DNA of 10,552 nucleotides from Actinomycetota bacterium (GCA_009700815.1 WLLG01000046.1:1-10552), one strand, 5' to 3'. Positions 1 through 6,864 are shown, counted from the first letter of the stretch. Made by a program: numbers and translations. The notes: generated by a model not told the origin, from the sequence alone.

Positions 1-320
1 GCCTGATGGACAGCGTCGATCGTCTCGTGCGTAGAACCTGAGAAGGACACTGCTAGGACCAAGGTGTCAGGCCCTACAAACTCGGGGCACTCATAGTTTT
101 TCGAAACCAGAATTGGGACTGGACAACTTGCTCCAGCAACCGCGGACGCAATGTCACCGGCTAGCCCGCTGCTACCCATCCCCAAGATGAGCACCGAAGA
201 AATCCCTTCGGCAGGGGGCAAACCGGCAACTGAGTCTGTGCGCTCAACAGCATCGGCACATTGCTCAGGCATCCCATAGGCGGCCTGAAGCATTCCGAGA
301 CTGTCAACTGCTTCGATCAT
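1..320 (-). CDS. SIS-domain phosphosugar isomerase (bifunctional phosphoglucose/phosphomannose isomerase-like), N-terminal part
   Basis: Partial: 106 codons from an ATG at 320-318 run open to the left edge, so the C-terminal part lies outside the window. The visible part is an N-terminal SIS (sugar isomerase) fold. A first strand and phosphosugar-binding loop reads LILGMGSSGLAGDI (residues 44-57), and a second Ser-rich loop reads VSFSGSTHET (91-100), the usual VSYSGNTEET block of this family. Family members interconvert fructose-6-P with glucose-6-P and/or mannose-6-P in the cytoplasm. The start is supported by AGGAAG eight bases upstream and by the opening DSLGML, which matches the usual DPxGML near the N-terminus of actinobacterial homologues. 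It follows the Trm112-like gene by 73 bp, the arrangement seen downstream of manB in mycobacteria, where manA comes next. The usual GGSG of the first loop is GSSG here. The family is clear; substrate preference cannot be judged without the C-terminal catalytic residues. Confidence 0.87.
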   Translation of the reverse strand, partial: MIEAVDSLGMLQAAYGMPEQCADAVERTDSVAGLPPAEGISSVLILGMGSSGLAGDIASAVAGASCPVPILVSKNYECPEFVGPDTLVLAVSFSGSTHETIDAVHQ

Positions 321-328
321 GAGAACTG

Positions 329-334
329 CTTCCT
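329..334 (-). promoter_or_regulatory. Shine-Dalgarno for the SIS isomerase gene
   Basis: AGGAAG on the minus strand, 8 nt before the ATG at 320. It fixes the isomerase start and implies the message continues from the Trm112-like gene, since no promoter is evident in the 73-bp gap (321-393). Confidence 0.6.
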
Positions 335-393
335 GACACCTGAGCGACGCGAGCCGCAACCACAACCTGCCGGAGCGTCACCGCTCGACATGA

Positions 394-642
394 CTACTCG
401 CTGAAGGTTGGCTGAATACCCTCTGCTTTGGCCTTGGCTGCAAGGCGGTCTGCCTCTGCCTGATCAACAGTAGAGGCCTGGTCGATCAACATGACCGGAA
501 TGCCGTCACGCACGGCGTAACTCTGATTGAGGCGGGGGTTAAAGAGCAGTTGCTCATCTGCGAAATACAACAGCGGCCCCTTGTCTTGTGGGCACGCCAA
601 GATCTCTAGTAATCGTGGATCAAGCTGTTCAGCAGTACTCAT
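394..642 (-). CDS. Trm112/YcaR-like small protein (UPF0434 family)
   Basis: An 82-residue protein beginning MSTAEQLDPRLLEILACP. The core LLEILACPQDKGPLLYF (about residues 10-26) and YAVRDGIPVMLIDQA (about 42-56) are the two conserved blocks of the bacterial Trm112/YcaR family. The eukaryotic and archaeal members are zinc-ribbon activators of methyltransferases; the role of the bacterial proteins is poorly defined. Only one cysteine (in ACPQDK) remains, so a four-cysteine zinc site is absent, as in many actinobacterial members. An in-frame GTG lies 15 bases upstream at 657, but the ATG at 642 has AGGAG five bases before it and is the better start. It lies 95 bp after manB and before the SIS isomerase, the normal order in this phylum. 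The intervening 643-737 holds no clear promoter or terminator; the 8-mer CCTAACAC occurs twice in it (650-657 and 714-721). Confidence 0.9.
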   Translation of the reverse strand: MSTAEQLDPRLLEILACPQDKGPLLYFADEQLLFNPRLNQSYAVRDGIPVMLIDQASTVDQAEADRLAAKAKAEGIQPTFSE

Positions 643-647
643 CGGTG

Positions 648-652
648 CTCCT
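648..652 (-). promoter_or_regulatory. Shine-Dalgarno deciding the Trm112-like start
   Basis: AGGAG on the minus strand with a 5-nt spacer to the ATG at 642. The competing GTG at 657-655 would lie upstream of this site, so the RBS selects the shorter protein. Confidence 0.7.
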
Positions 653-737
653 AACACGTTGCAATTCAGTTCATCGGATGGAAGCTTGGCAGATGTTGGG
701 TCAACCAGAGCGCCCTAACACAGTAGGTGCGACAGGC

Positions 738-2108
738 TCAGTCGGCCATTACTTGTTGCACTTCAGCCACGCGGGCGGCGCAGGCCTGAGCATCGGCTGC
801 CTCGAGATTCAGGCGAAGGAGCGGCTCGGTATTGGAGGCCCGAAGGTTGAACCACCAGTCGCCACAATCAACAGTAAGTCCATCCATTCGGTCCTGCTCT
901 GCCGATTCGTAGTGCTTCGCGACCTTTTCAATGACCTGATCTGTGTCTGACACCTTGGTGTTGATCTCGCCTGAGTCGCCGTATCGTTCGAATGGCTCTC
1001 GCAATTGCGACAAGGTCTGACCGGACACAGACAGTTGTTCTAAGACAACCATGGCAGCGATAATCCCAGAGTCCGCCCGGAAGTTATCTCTGAAGTAGTA
1101 ATGCGCCGAGTGCTCGCCGCCAAAGATTGCTCCAGTTTCTGCCATGACCTCTTTAATGAAGGAATGGCCGACTCGAGTGCGGATTGGAGTTCCGCCGTGT
1201 TCGACAACAACCTCGGGCACAGTCTTTGAGCAGATCAAATTGTGAATCACGGTTTCGCCTGGGTTGCGATCCAAAATTCCGGCGGCGATGATGGCCGTTG
1301 TCGTCGATCCCGACAGGCCCTCACCTTTTTCGTCCACCAAGAACACTCGGTCGGCATCCCCATCAAACGCCAAGCCAATATCGGCTCCTACCTCGAGCAC
1401 GCGAGCTCGCAAGTCGGCTTGATTCTCGGGCTGAATGGGATCAGCCGGGTGATTTGGGAAGGTTCCGTCAAGTTCGCCGTACATGATCTCAACATTGAAC
1501 GGAAGCGGCTCAAAAACTGCCGGCACGATGAGTCCGCCCATGCCGTTTGCAGTATCAGCGACGATCTTGAGCGGGGCCAGCACGCTGGTATCCACGAAGG
1601 ACCGAACATGATCTGCGAAAGCCGCAAGGAGGTCCTGCTGGGTAATGGAACCAGTCGCAGCGTTCGACTCGCTCGGAGTGTTCAGTTCCTGCTCTGCAAC
1701 GGAGCGGATTTGGCTGAGCCCGGAGTCCTCACCAACTGGTCGGGCACCCGACCTGCAGAACTTGATGCCGTTGTACTGAGCGGGATTATGCGAGGCCGTA
1801 AACATCGCTCCCGGGGCATTGAGGCTGCCAGCGGCAAAGTACAACAAGTCAGTCGAGCCCAAACCCAAGTCGACAACATCAAGGCCTTGACTCTGCACGC
1901 CGCGAGCAAACTCAGCCACGAGTTCGACCCCCGAAGGCCTCATGTCTCGGGCAACGAGAACCTTGGTGGGCCGCTCCTCGGGGGACGAGTCCCCCAGCAC
2001 GAACTTGGCAAAACCAACACCGATTGCATGAGCAATCTCGGAGTCGAATTGTTCGGGAACAAGTCCGCGAACGTCATAGGCCTTAAAGATATTTTCGAGG
2101 GTGATCAC
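738..2108 (-). CDS. manB: Phosphomannomutase/phosphoglucomutase (alpha-D-phosphohexomutase)
   Basis: 456 residues, the normal full length. It interconverts hexose-6-phosphate and hexose-1-phosphate (mannose and/or glucose) in the cytoplasm and so supplies GDP-mannose or NDP-glucose synthesis. All four active-site elements of the family are present: the phosphoserine loop TASHNP (residues 104-109, Ser106 catalytic), the Mg-binding loop DGDADR (249-254), the sugar-recognition loop GEHSAHYYF (331-339) and the phosphate-binding loop RASNTEP (423-429). The N-terminal KAYDVRG (9-15) is also typical. The GEHSAH loop is the kind found in dual PMM/PGM enzymes, so both substrates are plausible. The start is a GTG at 2108; no good Shine-Dalgarno precedes it, but a TAGGCT hexamer ends 8 nt upstream, compatible with a leaderless message. 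It follows the GtrA–GT2 gene by 102 bp of highly structured DNA. The symbol manB follows actinobacterial usage (pmmA/manB). Confidence 0.95.
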   Translation of the reverse strand: MITLENIFKAYDVRGLVPEQFDSEIAHAIGVGFAKFVLGDSSPEERPTKVLVARDMRPSGVELVAEFARGVQSQGLDVVDLGLGSTDLLYFAAGSLNAPGAMFTASHNPAQYNGIKFCRSGARPVGEDSGLSQIRSVAEQELNTPSESNAATGSITQQDLLAAFADHVRSFVDTSVLAPLKIVADTANGMGGLIVPAVFEPLPFNVEIMYGELDGTFPNHPADPIQPENQADLRARVLEVGADIGLAFDGDADRVFLVDEKGEGLSGSTTTAIIAAGILDRNPGETVIHNLICSKTVPEVVVEHGGTPIRTRVGHSFIKEVMAETGAIFGGEHSAHYYFRDNFRADSGIIAAMVVLEQLSVSGQTLSQLREPFERYGDSGEINTKVSDTDQVIEKVAKHYESAEQDRMDGLTVDCGDWWFNLRASNTEPLLRLNLEAADAQACAARVAEVQQVMAD

Positions 2109-2116
2109 GAGGTGGC

Positions 2117-2122
2117 AGCCTA
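2117..2122 (-). promoter_or_regulatory. Candidate -10 element for leaderless manB transcript
   Basis: TAGGCT (TAnnnT pattern) on the minus strand, 8 nt before the GTG start of manB, where no good SD exists. No recognisable -35 lies at the usual distance. The same hexamer stands 6 nt before the ftsH start. It sits within the left arm of the inverted repeat described separately. Inference from position and motif only. Confidence 0.4.
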
Positions 2123-2216
2123 GTTGTCAGAACAACTGACACTTGACCAACTCGCACATGGACAACCGGCACGAAAACAACTCCCCTCAGCGGCAAAGTT
2201 GTCTGAACAGCTAGGC
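2118..2216. repeat. ~20-bp imperfect inverted repeat flanking the manB upstream region
   Basis: The left arm, GCCTAGTTGTCAGAACAACT (2118-2137), matches the reverse complement of 2197-2216, GCCTAGCTGTTCAGACAACT, with one substitution and two compensating 1-base indels. Each arm is itself a small hairpin: AGTTGT-caga-ACAACT at 2122-2137 is a perfect 6-bp stem, and AGTTGT-ctga-ACAGCT on the right has one G-U pair. The right arm covers the TAG stop of the GtrA–GT2 gene (2213-2211); the left arm contains the candidate -10 of manB. Its role is unknown: a paired operator, or a terminator/processing element between the two genes. Confidence 0.7.
2131..2190. repeat. 15-bp tandem repeat, four units
   Basis: Four consecutive 15-bp units: AACAACTGACACTTG, ACCAACTCGCACATG, GACAACCGGCACGAA and AACAACTCCCCTCAG. 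The CAAC core recurs at exactly 15-bp spacing (2133, 2148, 2163, 2178), followed in the first three units by a GAC/GCAC block. The array lies between the two inverted-repeat arms upstream of manB and starts inside the left arm. Units are diverged but the register is exact. On the manB sense strand it reads as a GTTG/GTTGT series. A multi-site regulator-binding array is a possible role; CRISPR is excluded by unit size and lack of spacers. Confidence 0.6.
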
Positions 2217-3398
2217 CTGAGACCCTGCTTGCGGGAATTCTGCGGGGTCAACCTCGTACTGGCCTAGACGGCCCCAACGGCGAATTCGAAACAGGTCGCG
2301 AATCAAACGAAAGGCATCTCGTGCCACGTTCACGGTGGAACGCTCCGAGTTTTGCACTTCAACCGGGACCTCATGCAGGGTAAGTCGGTACCTCTCCACA
2401 AGCGCAAAGACCTCGACATCGAAAGCAAACCCATCGATCTTGGCATGAGAGAAAATCAGGCGGCCCACATCTGCACGCATGGCCTTGAGCCCGCATTGTG
2501 TGTCTCGGTAGCGGCCGAGCAGGACTAACCCTGTCAACACATTGATAATGCGGCCACCCACCTCTCGAATTCGGCCCGCTCTCACCACAGTCTGCGTTTC
2601 AACATGCTGGCGACTGCCAACCACTACGTCCCAGCCTTGCTCTACACCGTCGAGCAGGAGCAGAAGCTGCTCGGGAGCGTAGGAGAGGTCCGCATCAGTG
2701 AACGCAACTACCCGGCCAGTTGCGGCCAGCATCCCAGCGCGAACAGCTGAGCCCTTACCAGCGTTGACCTCTTGCTTGAGAACTAGGTCCGCTCCTGCCC
2801 GCTCTGCTTCGGCTGCGGTGGCGTCAGATGACCCATCGTCTACGACCACGATCTGCAGACCACCGTCACTCTGAATAGAGGACAGCGCTGACCTGATTCT
2901 CTGCACCGAGTCAGCAATGCGGTCAGCCTCTCCATACGCTGGAACGATTACAGAGAGTCGCACCTGGCCCGTTGCAGCAAGTCGAGGGTTCGGCACCTGC
3001 TGATCCTGGCGGACTGTGACAAACATGGCCTCCCGGTACATGACGAGGCGCAAGACAAAGGCGACCACTAGGGCGGGCAGTTTGATCACTAAGAGCGCAC
3101 CCCACCATTCGGGGTGCAAAAGTTCGTAGAGCAGCGACAACACGAACACATCGGCGAGTAGTGAAACCGCTGATGCCCTTACATACTGCGCCGGCCTGTT
3201 GTACCAGCGCCTCGCTGGGTCATCGGGAAAGGACACCAGACCATGCAGCACCCATGAAACAGCGGTAGCGAGGGCCACTGCGAGGGAGTCTGCAATCCAG
3301 ATCGGCAGGCCAATCTGTTCGCGCAGTACTAGCAGTGCAATGACATCAACAGCAGTTGCGATCAGCCCCACAAGGGCAAAGCGGCGAAGCAGATCCAT
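2211..3398 (-). CDS. GtrA domain–GT2 fusion, polyprenyl-phosphate glycosyltransferase (dolichyl-P-glucose synthase-like)
   Basis: 395 residues in two parts. Residues 1 to about 126 are a GtrA-like domain with four predicted membrane helices (about 6-24, 36-54, 75-93, 102-120), a family linked to flipping or handling of polyprenyl-linked sugars. Residues about 147-375 are a cytosolic GT-A family 2 glycosyltransferase: VPAYGEADRI (152-161), VVDDGSSDAT (185-194), NAGKGSAVRAGM (212-223), the metal/donor motif TDADLS (234-239), QCGLKAMR (301-308) and GFAFDVEV (323-330). QCG[LF]K and GFAFDVE are characteristic of the Alg5/dolichyl-phosphate glucose synthase branch, so the likely reaction is NDP-glucose plus polyprenyl phosphate giving polyprenyl-P-glucose; mannose cannot be excluded. 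GtrA placed before the GT2 is the reverse of the common GT2–GtrA order. The ATG at 3398 has AAGG nine bases upstream. It starts 51 bp after the large membrane protein, which suggests co-transcription and use of the product lipid-sugar by that protein. Confidence 0.85.
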   Translation of the reverse strand: MDLLRRFALVGLIATAVDVIALLVLREQIGLPIWIADSLAVALATAVSWVLHGLVSFPDDPARRWYNRPAQYVRASAVSLLADVFVLSLLYELLHPEWWGALLVIKLPALVVAFVLRLVMYREAMFVTVRQDQQVPNPRLAATGQVRLSVIVPAYGEADRIADSVQRIRSALSSIQSDGGLQIVVVDDGSSDATAAEAERAGADLVLKQEVNAGKGSAVRAGMLAATGRVVAFTDADLSYAPEQLLLLLDGVEQGWDVVVGSRQHVETQTVVRAGRIREVGGRIINVLTGLVLLGRYRDTQCGLKAMRADVGRLIFSHAKIDGFAFDVEVFALVERYRLTLHEVPVEVQNSERSTVNVARDAFRLIRDLFRIRRWGRLGQYEVDPAEFPQAGSQA

Positions 3399-3449
3399 CC
3401 TGATTCGCCTTAGGTCGGTGACACTGAGGTCGCGTCGGTCATACGAGGA

Positions 3450-6400
3450 TCATGGCTCCGCTGAGAGGACGCTGGATTCCTCACTGGGTTCACCCTCGTC
3501 TCGGAGCCTTCGACCATGATCGAGTACGGCAAGTCCACCGAGCCCTACCAAACCAATAATGGTTGCCAGCCATCCGAGGATGTCGTACTTGCTGTACCCG
3601 TAACCCATGGACACGTGCTTCTCAGTAGGTACCACCACCATGAAATTCGGGCTGACCCGGTACGGACCTTCTGCGCCACTTGCATGCCAATTCGGGAAGT
3701 AGGAAATCTTGACGAGCACTGGCACGCCGACTTTGTCAACGTCGAACTCGATCGAATCCTGAGTCGTGACAATGTTGCTGACTTTGCTGGGAGGATTCGG
3801 CTGTTTCTCAGACGAGGCATCCGCAGCAGTCGCCCGCGGCCAGTCCTCGGGGCCCGAGGTAGCTAAGAGGACGTCCCACTTTGTTGGATCGTTGAACCAA
3901 GTCACAGCTGGACCTGCGGTTTTCGATCCCTGAATGCTTGCTTCGATCTGTGCCTCCGTAGGCGGCAACCGCTCCTTGGAGTACACCCAGCCGTCAATGT
4001 GATCATCTGCGTCGGTCACCACGACAGGGTCATTTTCGAGCGGTACCACAAGCTCAGAATCTGCCACTTCAAAAACCGCCCAATTGGTCGTTTGTGGAGT
4101 GCCAGCTGTGTCTGAATACGTGAAGGTCTCGTTTGCAACTTGACTCAGCCGAGGTTCGGTCTTTGCCGCCTCGATAGCTGATGCAGTCGTGGCCATGTAG
4201 TACTTGACTCCGAGTAACTGCAGGTGCGAAACACCCTCTTGAATGTTGAAGCTGTTATAGGGCAGTTCTCGTTGCGCCCGCGAGGGTGCAGTAGAGAGTT
4301 CCGATTGGGTCAGGAAATGGAACGGCGTGGTAGAGGATGCTTCGAAGTACAGCCCCTCCATCGACCCCACGCAGCCATCGGTGAAGTAGGGCAGGAGCAT
4401 GAGCGCCATGGTGGTTCCGTGACGATTGAGTCCACTGTCGTACTCCCAAAATGCCCTACCGCAGCCGTTTTCAGCGGAGACGTCCTTCATCATGTTCATG
4501 ATTCCGAGGAACTCGGGGTAAGCATCTTTACCTTCAAGCCCGGCGTAGTTCCACCTTGCCCAATCATTGACGATTGCAGTTTGAAAATTAATTCCTCCCC
4601 AGCGGTACACCGTGGCGGTAGGACGATCGGGGTCGGCCACGAGCGCACCACCCGGCAGCACTCGAAAGGCTCCAAGCAGCCCGAAGATGAAGATGACAAC
4701 GACCACGGAGGTGCCAATGACAGCAACCATGACTGGCTCTTCTCGACGATGCGTCATGTCTTGAACGGCCAGCGAAATCGACCGGATAATCAGGGCTAGC
4801 GCAAGGCCTGCAAGCAAGTAGAGAGCCAAATAGTAAAACGGCAGCAGCCTTGCATTCCAAAGCCGGTACTGAGGGAAGTACCGGAACGTCCATGCAAGAA
4901 CGAGGATCGTTAGGCCCAAAAACCATCCGAAGCGAACCCGCTGAATCAGCGCTAACAACAGCCCAAGACCAGCAAGGGCAAATACCAAGTTCCGGTAAGG
5001 CATGCCCCCCGAATCAAGCTCTGGCACGGCCAAGAGGTAATCGGAGTACTTGGTGTATTTCTCCCAGCCCATGTCATTCATGTAGGCGCTGTTGCCCAAG
5101 AATGGCAGCGACCAGAACCCCGTCAACAGACCGCCGACAGGTCCGACTAACAAAATCCACTTGCCGAGGCGGGTGTCAATCCCGGCGAAGAAAGCAAGAG
5201 CCAGAGCAAGCAGAACAAGTGCAAGGGCCCACCAGCTAGACCAGCGAATGACCATCAACCCTGCCAGGACTACTGCAATGCCGGCAGGGATCCAGGCTCG
5301 GCGCTGCTTCAACCATGGAAGCACTCGAGGCTCAAAGCCAGTGAAAAAGGCAAGTGCAGCAAAGGTGGCTAGTCCAGGAAACCACCATTGCGAGGGGAAC
5401 CAAACTGAGGCTCCTGGCAACTTACGGAGTTGATTGAGACCTACAAGGTTGGCATCTGAGATGAGCGTGAACAGCGTGAGTCCCACGAGCACTCCTGCTA
5501 CCCAGCGACCCACCCGGTTGGCATCCCACCATGGCGTGCGGTCTTCTCGACGTAGAAACAAGAGAATAAGAATCGTGGCGATCCCCGCGAAAATGGCAGG
5601 GATCAAGTGACACAGAATCGTCAGAGCCAACAAGGTGGCCCCGAGCGCACGGTCGCGGCCCGTTCGAACACCCTTGAAAATCACTGCCAGGTAGAGCACT
5701 GCAAGGGTCAGCGACACCGAGAAGGCGAACTCCCCGGCCAGAGTCGACGCTCCGTTTCCGCCAAGGATGGTGAATCCCTTGTCGTAGATAAATCCAAGCG
5801 TGGCCATCGCAACCAGCGGCGGTCCCGGGAAAGGAACTCGAGCCGCCTTGGCCAAGCAGTAGGCCGCAAGGGGAAGCGTGACCATGCCAGAAATCGTGAC
5901 CAACTTGAACGCAATGTTGTACGGAATGGGCACGAGCAGAACTGCGATGAATACCGTGGCAATCCACATGGCAGTTCGCATCCACGCATCGGGTAGACGC
6001 GGCTTCAGCTTCCACACGCCGAAGGCCAGAAGTGCCAGCAGGATTGGACTCAGCCAGATTGGCGGCCCATAAGAGAGCCACAGCACGAACAGCGAGGGCA
6101 CCACCATATAAAAGACGTAGGCGGGAAACCCTGCATACCAGTCCTGGGTCCAGCCCGACACCCGGAACTGGGGCAGAAGGTGATCAGCGAGAAACCGAGG
6201 CCCCCAGACGTGGGCACCCATATCGCCGCCGGTGGCAGTGGTATTTTGAAAGATCAACAGCGGATCTAGCGAGATGAACACGATCGCGCAACAGGTTGCG
6301 ACAATCCCCCAGGACACCCATTTGGCTAGGTTCGCACCCGAGTTCTCTGGGTCATCAATATCAACGGAGGGTCCCGCCTCTCCTGCTGGATCAGTTTCGA

Positions 6401-6506
6401 CGATGACATCCGAGAACACTTCTTCTGAGGAGTCCTGGGTCATTGCTGAGTCAGCATTAACTTCCCCACCGACCGGTTCTGACCCGGCTTCGGGCATCTC
6501 ATCCAT
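3450..6506 (-). CDS. Large polytopic YfhO/PTPS-related membrane protein, putative GT-C glycosyltransferase
   Basis: 1018 residues. An acidic, probably cytosolic N-terminus (1-58) is followed by about 17 hydrophobic segments between residues 61 and 612, a soluble, probably extracytoplasmic domain (about 620-970), one last helix (976-995) and a charged tail. The first loop after helix 1 carries GGDMGAHVWGPRFLADHLLP (93-112) and WTQDWYAGFPAYVFY (119-133). This GD...H and W..WY.G.P pattern marks the '6-pyruvoyl-tetrahydropterin synthase-related' membrane family and YfhO. Despite the first name, the architecture is that of a GT-C enzyme using a lipid-linked sugar, with an acidic residue in the first outer loop (Asp95) as candidate catalytic base. 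The end of the soluble domain, VLVKISYFPNWHASG...YRVSPNFMVVVP (930-960), matches the YfhO C-terminal block. Cys682 and Cys712 in this domain could form a disulfide. The ATG at 6506 has AGGA six bases upstream. With the GT2 partner next door, transfer of a polyprenyl-P-linked sugar to an envelope acceptor is inferred; the acceptor is unknown. Confidence 0.75.
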   Translation of the reverse strand: MDEMPEAGSEPVGGEVNADSAMTQDSSEEVFSDVIVETDPAGEAGPSVDIDDPENSGANLAKWVSWGIVATCCAIVFISLDPLLIFQNTTATGGDMGAHVWGPRFLADHLLPQFRVSGWTQDWYAGFPAYVFYMVVPSLFVLWLSYGPPIWLSPILLALLAFGVWKLKPRLPDAWMRTAMWIATVFIAVLLVPIPYNIAFKLVTISGMVTLPLAAYCLAKAARVPFPGPPLVAMATLGFIYDKGFTILGGNGASTLAGEFAFSVSLTLAVLYLAVIFKGVRTGRDRALGATLLALTILCHLIPAIFAGIATILILLFLRREDRTPWWDANRVGRWVAGVLVGLTLFTLISDANLVGLNQLRKLPGASVWFPSQWWFPGLATFAALAFFTGFEPRVLPWLKQRRAWIPAGIAVVLAGLMVIRWSSWWALALVLLALALAFFAGIDTRLGKWILLVGPVGGLLTGFWSLPFLGNSAYMNDMGWEKYTKYSDYLLAVPELDSGGMPYRNLVFALAGLGLLLALIQRVRFGWFLGLTILVLAWTFRYFPQYRLWNARLLPFYYLALYLLAGLALALIIRSISLAVQDMTHRREEPVMVAVIGTSVVVVIFIFGLLGAFRVLPGGALVADPDRPTATVYRWGGINFQTAIVNDWARWNYAGLEGKDAYPEFLGIMNMMKDVSAENGCGRAFWEYDSGLNRHGTTMALMLLPYFTDGCVGSMEGLYFEASSTTPFHFLTQSELSTAPSRAQRELPYNSFNIQEGVSHLQLLGVKYYMATTASAIEAAKTEPRLSQVANETFTYSDTAGTPQTTNWAVFEVADSELVVPLENDPVVVTDADDHIDGWVYSKERLPPTEAQIEASIQGSKTAGPAVTWFNDPTKWDVLLATSGPEDWPRATAADASSEKQPNPPSKVSNIVTTQDSIEFDVDKVGVPVLVKISYFPNWHASGAEGPYRVSPNFMVVVPTEKHVSMGYGYSKYDILGWLATIIGLVGLGGLAVLDHGRRLRDEGEPSEESSVLSAEP

Positions 6507-6512
6507 GACTTA

Positions 6513-6516
6513 TCCT
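6513..6516 (-). promoter_or_regulatory. Shine-Dalgarno for the YfhO-like gene
   Basis: AGGA on the minus strand with a 6-nt spacer to the ATG at 6506. A second in-frame ATG three codons downstream has no better site, so 6506 is the preferred start. Confidence 0.55.
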
Positions 6517-6528
6517 GACACGAACTGA

Positions 6529-6552
6529 GTGCCGGGCTGTGACAGCCAGCAC
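6529..6552 (-). other. Intercistronic hairpin between the CxxC gene and the YfhO-like gene
   Basis: GGCTGT-g-ACAGCC is a perfect 6-bp inverted repeat at 6535-6547, extended by outer GTGC/GCAC arms (6529-6532 and 6549-6552) with a small internal bulge. In minus-strand RNA it forms about 9 bp around a 3-nt loop. It lies about 56 nt after the stop of the 64-residue gene and 12 nt before the SD of the next gene. No T-run follows, so it is not a classical terminator. Attenuation, RNA processing or partial termination are possible. Confidence 0.4.
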
Positions 6553-6608
6553 GAGTTTCCTGAACGCTTCTCAGAACCCGCCGCTACAGCAAGCAGGCAA
6601 AGAGACGC

Positions 6609-6803
6609 TTAGGCAGAAAGGGTACGCCGGTAGCGCGTCGGAACCTCACTGATGTCGTGCAGCAGCCCATCAAGCTCAACTGCTTCACCGTCTCGGCGCC
6701 AGCTTCGGACGTCACAGATCGAGCAGGACTTCATGAAGAGCTTGGCCCCATCAATAGTCAAGGCGATTTCGACTTGTTCGTGATTGCATTCGGTAGTGCT
6801 CAT
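6609..6803 (-). CDS. Small conserved-type CxxC protein, putative zinc ribbon
   Basis: 64 residues, not assigned to a named family with certainty. Cys6 and His8 (ECNHE) and Cys27-x-x-Cys30 (SCSICDVRSW) give a CxH...CxxC set that could bind one zinc. The stretch between reads as a beta hairpin (VEIALTIDGAKLFMKSC), and RSWRRDGEAVELDGLLHDI follows, similar to short actinobacterial zinc-ribbon-like proteins with a C..C..R.W..[DE]G core. The end is basic (RYRRTLSA). The ATG at 6803 has GGGAG seven bases before it. It sits between the CPBP protease gene (138 bp upstream) and the YfhO-like gene (102 bp downstream). A palindrome about 35-60 bp upstream of its start suggests its own regulation. No function can be assigned; nucleic-acid or protein contact through the zinc site is only a guess. 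Confidence 0.7.
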   Translation of the reverse strand: MSTTECNHEQVEIALTIDGAKLFMKSCSICDVRSWRRDGEAVELDGLLHDISEVPTRYRRTLSA

Positions 6804-6810
6804 TGCAGTG

Positions 6811-6815
6811 CTCCC
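6811..6815 (-). promoter_or_regulatory. Shine-Dalgarno for the CxxC protein
   Basis: GGGAG on the minus strand, 7 nt before the ATG at 6803. It supports translation of this short ORF as a real gene. Confidence 0.6.
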
Positions 6816-6837
6816 AGCAGTTCCATTTTGTCAGCCA

Positions 6838-6864
6838 CCTAGTTTCTTACTCAGTAAGGCTAGG
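6838..6864. promoter_or_regulatory. Nested palindrome, operator candidate upstream of the CxxC gene
   Basis: CTTACT-c-AGTAAG at 6846-6858 is a perfect 6+1+6 palindrome. It is enclosed by CCTAG (6838-6842) and CTAGG (6860-6864), a second inverted pair. It lies 35 bp upstream of the CxxC start and 77 bp downstream of the CPBP stop. The odd-centred TTACTnAGTAA core resembles the dyads bound by TetR-type repressors; as RNA it would make only a weak stem. No regulator gene is in the window and no clear -35/-10 pair was found beside it, although TAGCCT (minus strand) overlaps the outer arm. Confidence 0.5.

Noticed and set aside
643..657. GTG start at 657 for the Trm112-like gene
   Set aside because: The AGGAG lies between this GTG and the ATG at 642, so the longer form would include its own RBS as coding sequence.
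650..721. 8-bp direct repeat CCTAACAC at 650-657 and 714-721 as an insertion footprint
   Set aside because: The 56 bp between the copies carries no mobile-element sequence, and an 8-mer pair can occur by chance; kept only as a note.
1242..2123. 293-codon plus-strand open frame
   Set aside because: Fully antisense to manB, which has every catalytic motif; the frame has no domain pattern and arises from codon bias of the real gene.
2131..2190. CRISPR array at the 15-bp repeats (and at 10275-10349)
   Set aside because: Units are 15-19 bp, contiguous and without spacers; no cas gene nearby.
5422..6081. 219-codon minus-strand frame, and a plus-strand one over 5607-5996
   Set aside because: Both overlap the membrane-spanning part of the YfhO-like gene in other frames; composition (Arg/Ser/His-rich) is that of shadow translations.
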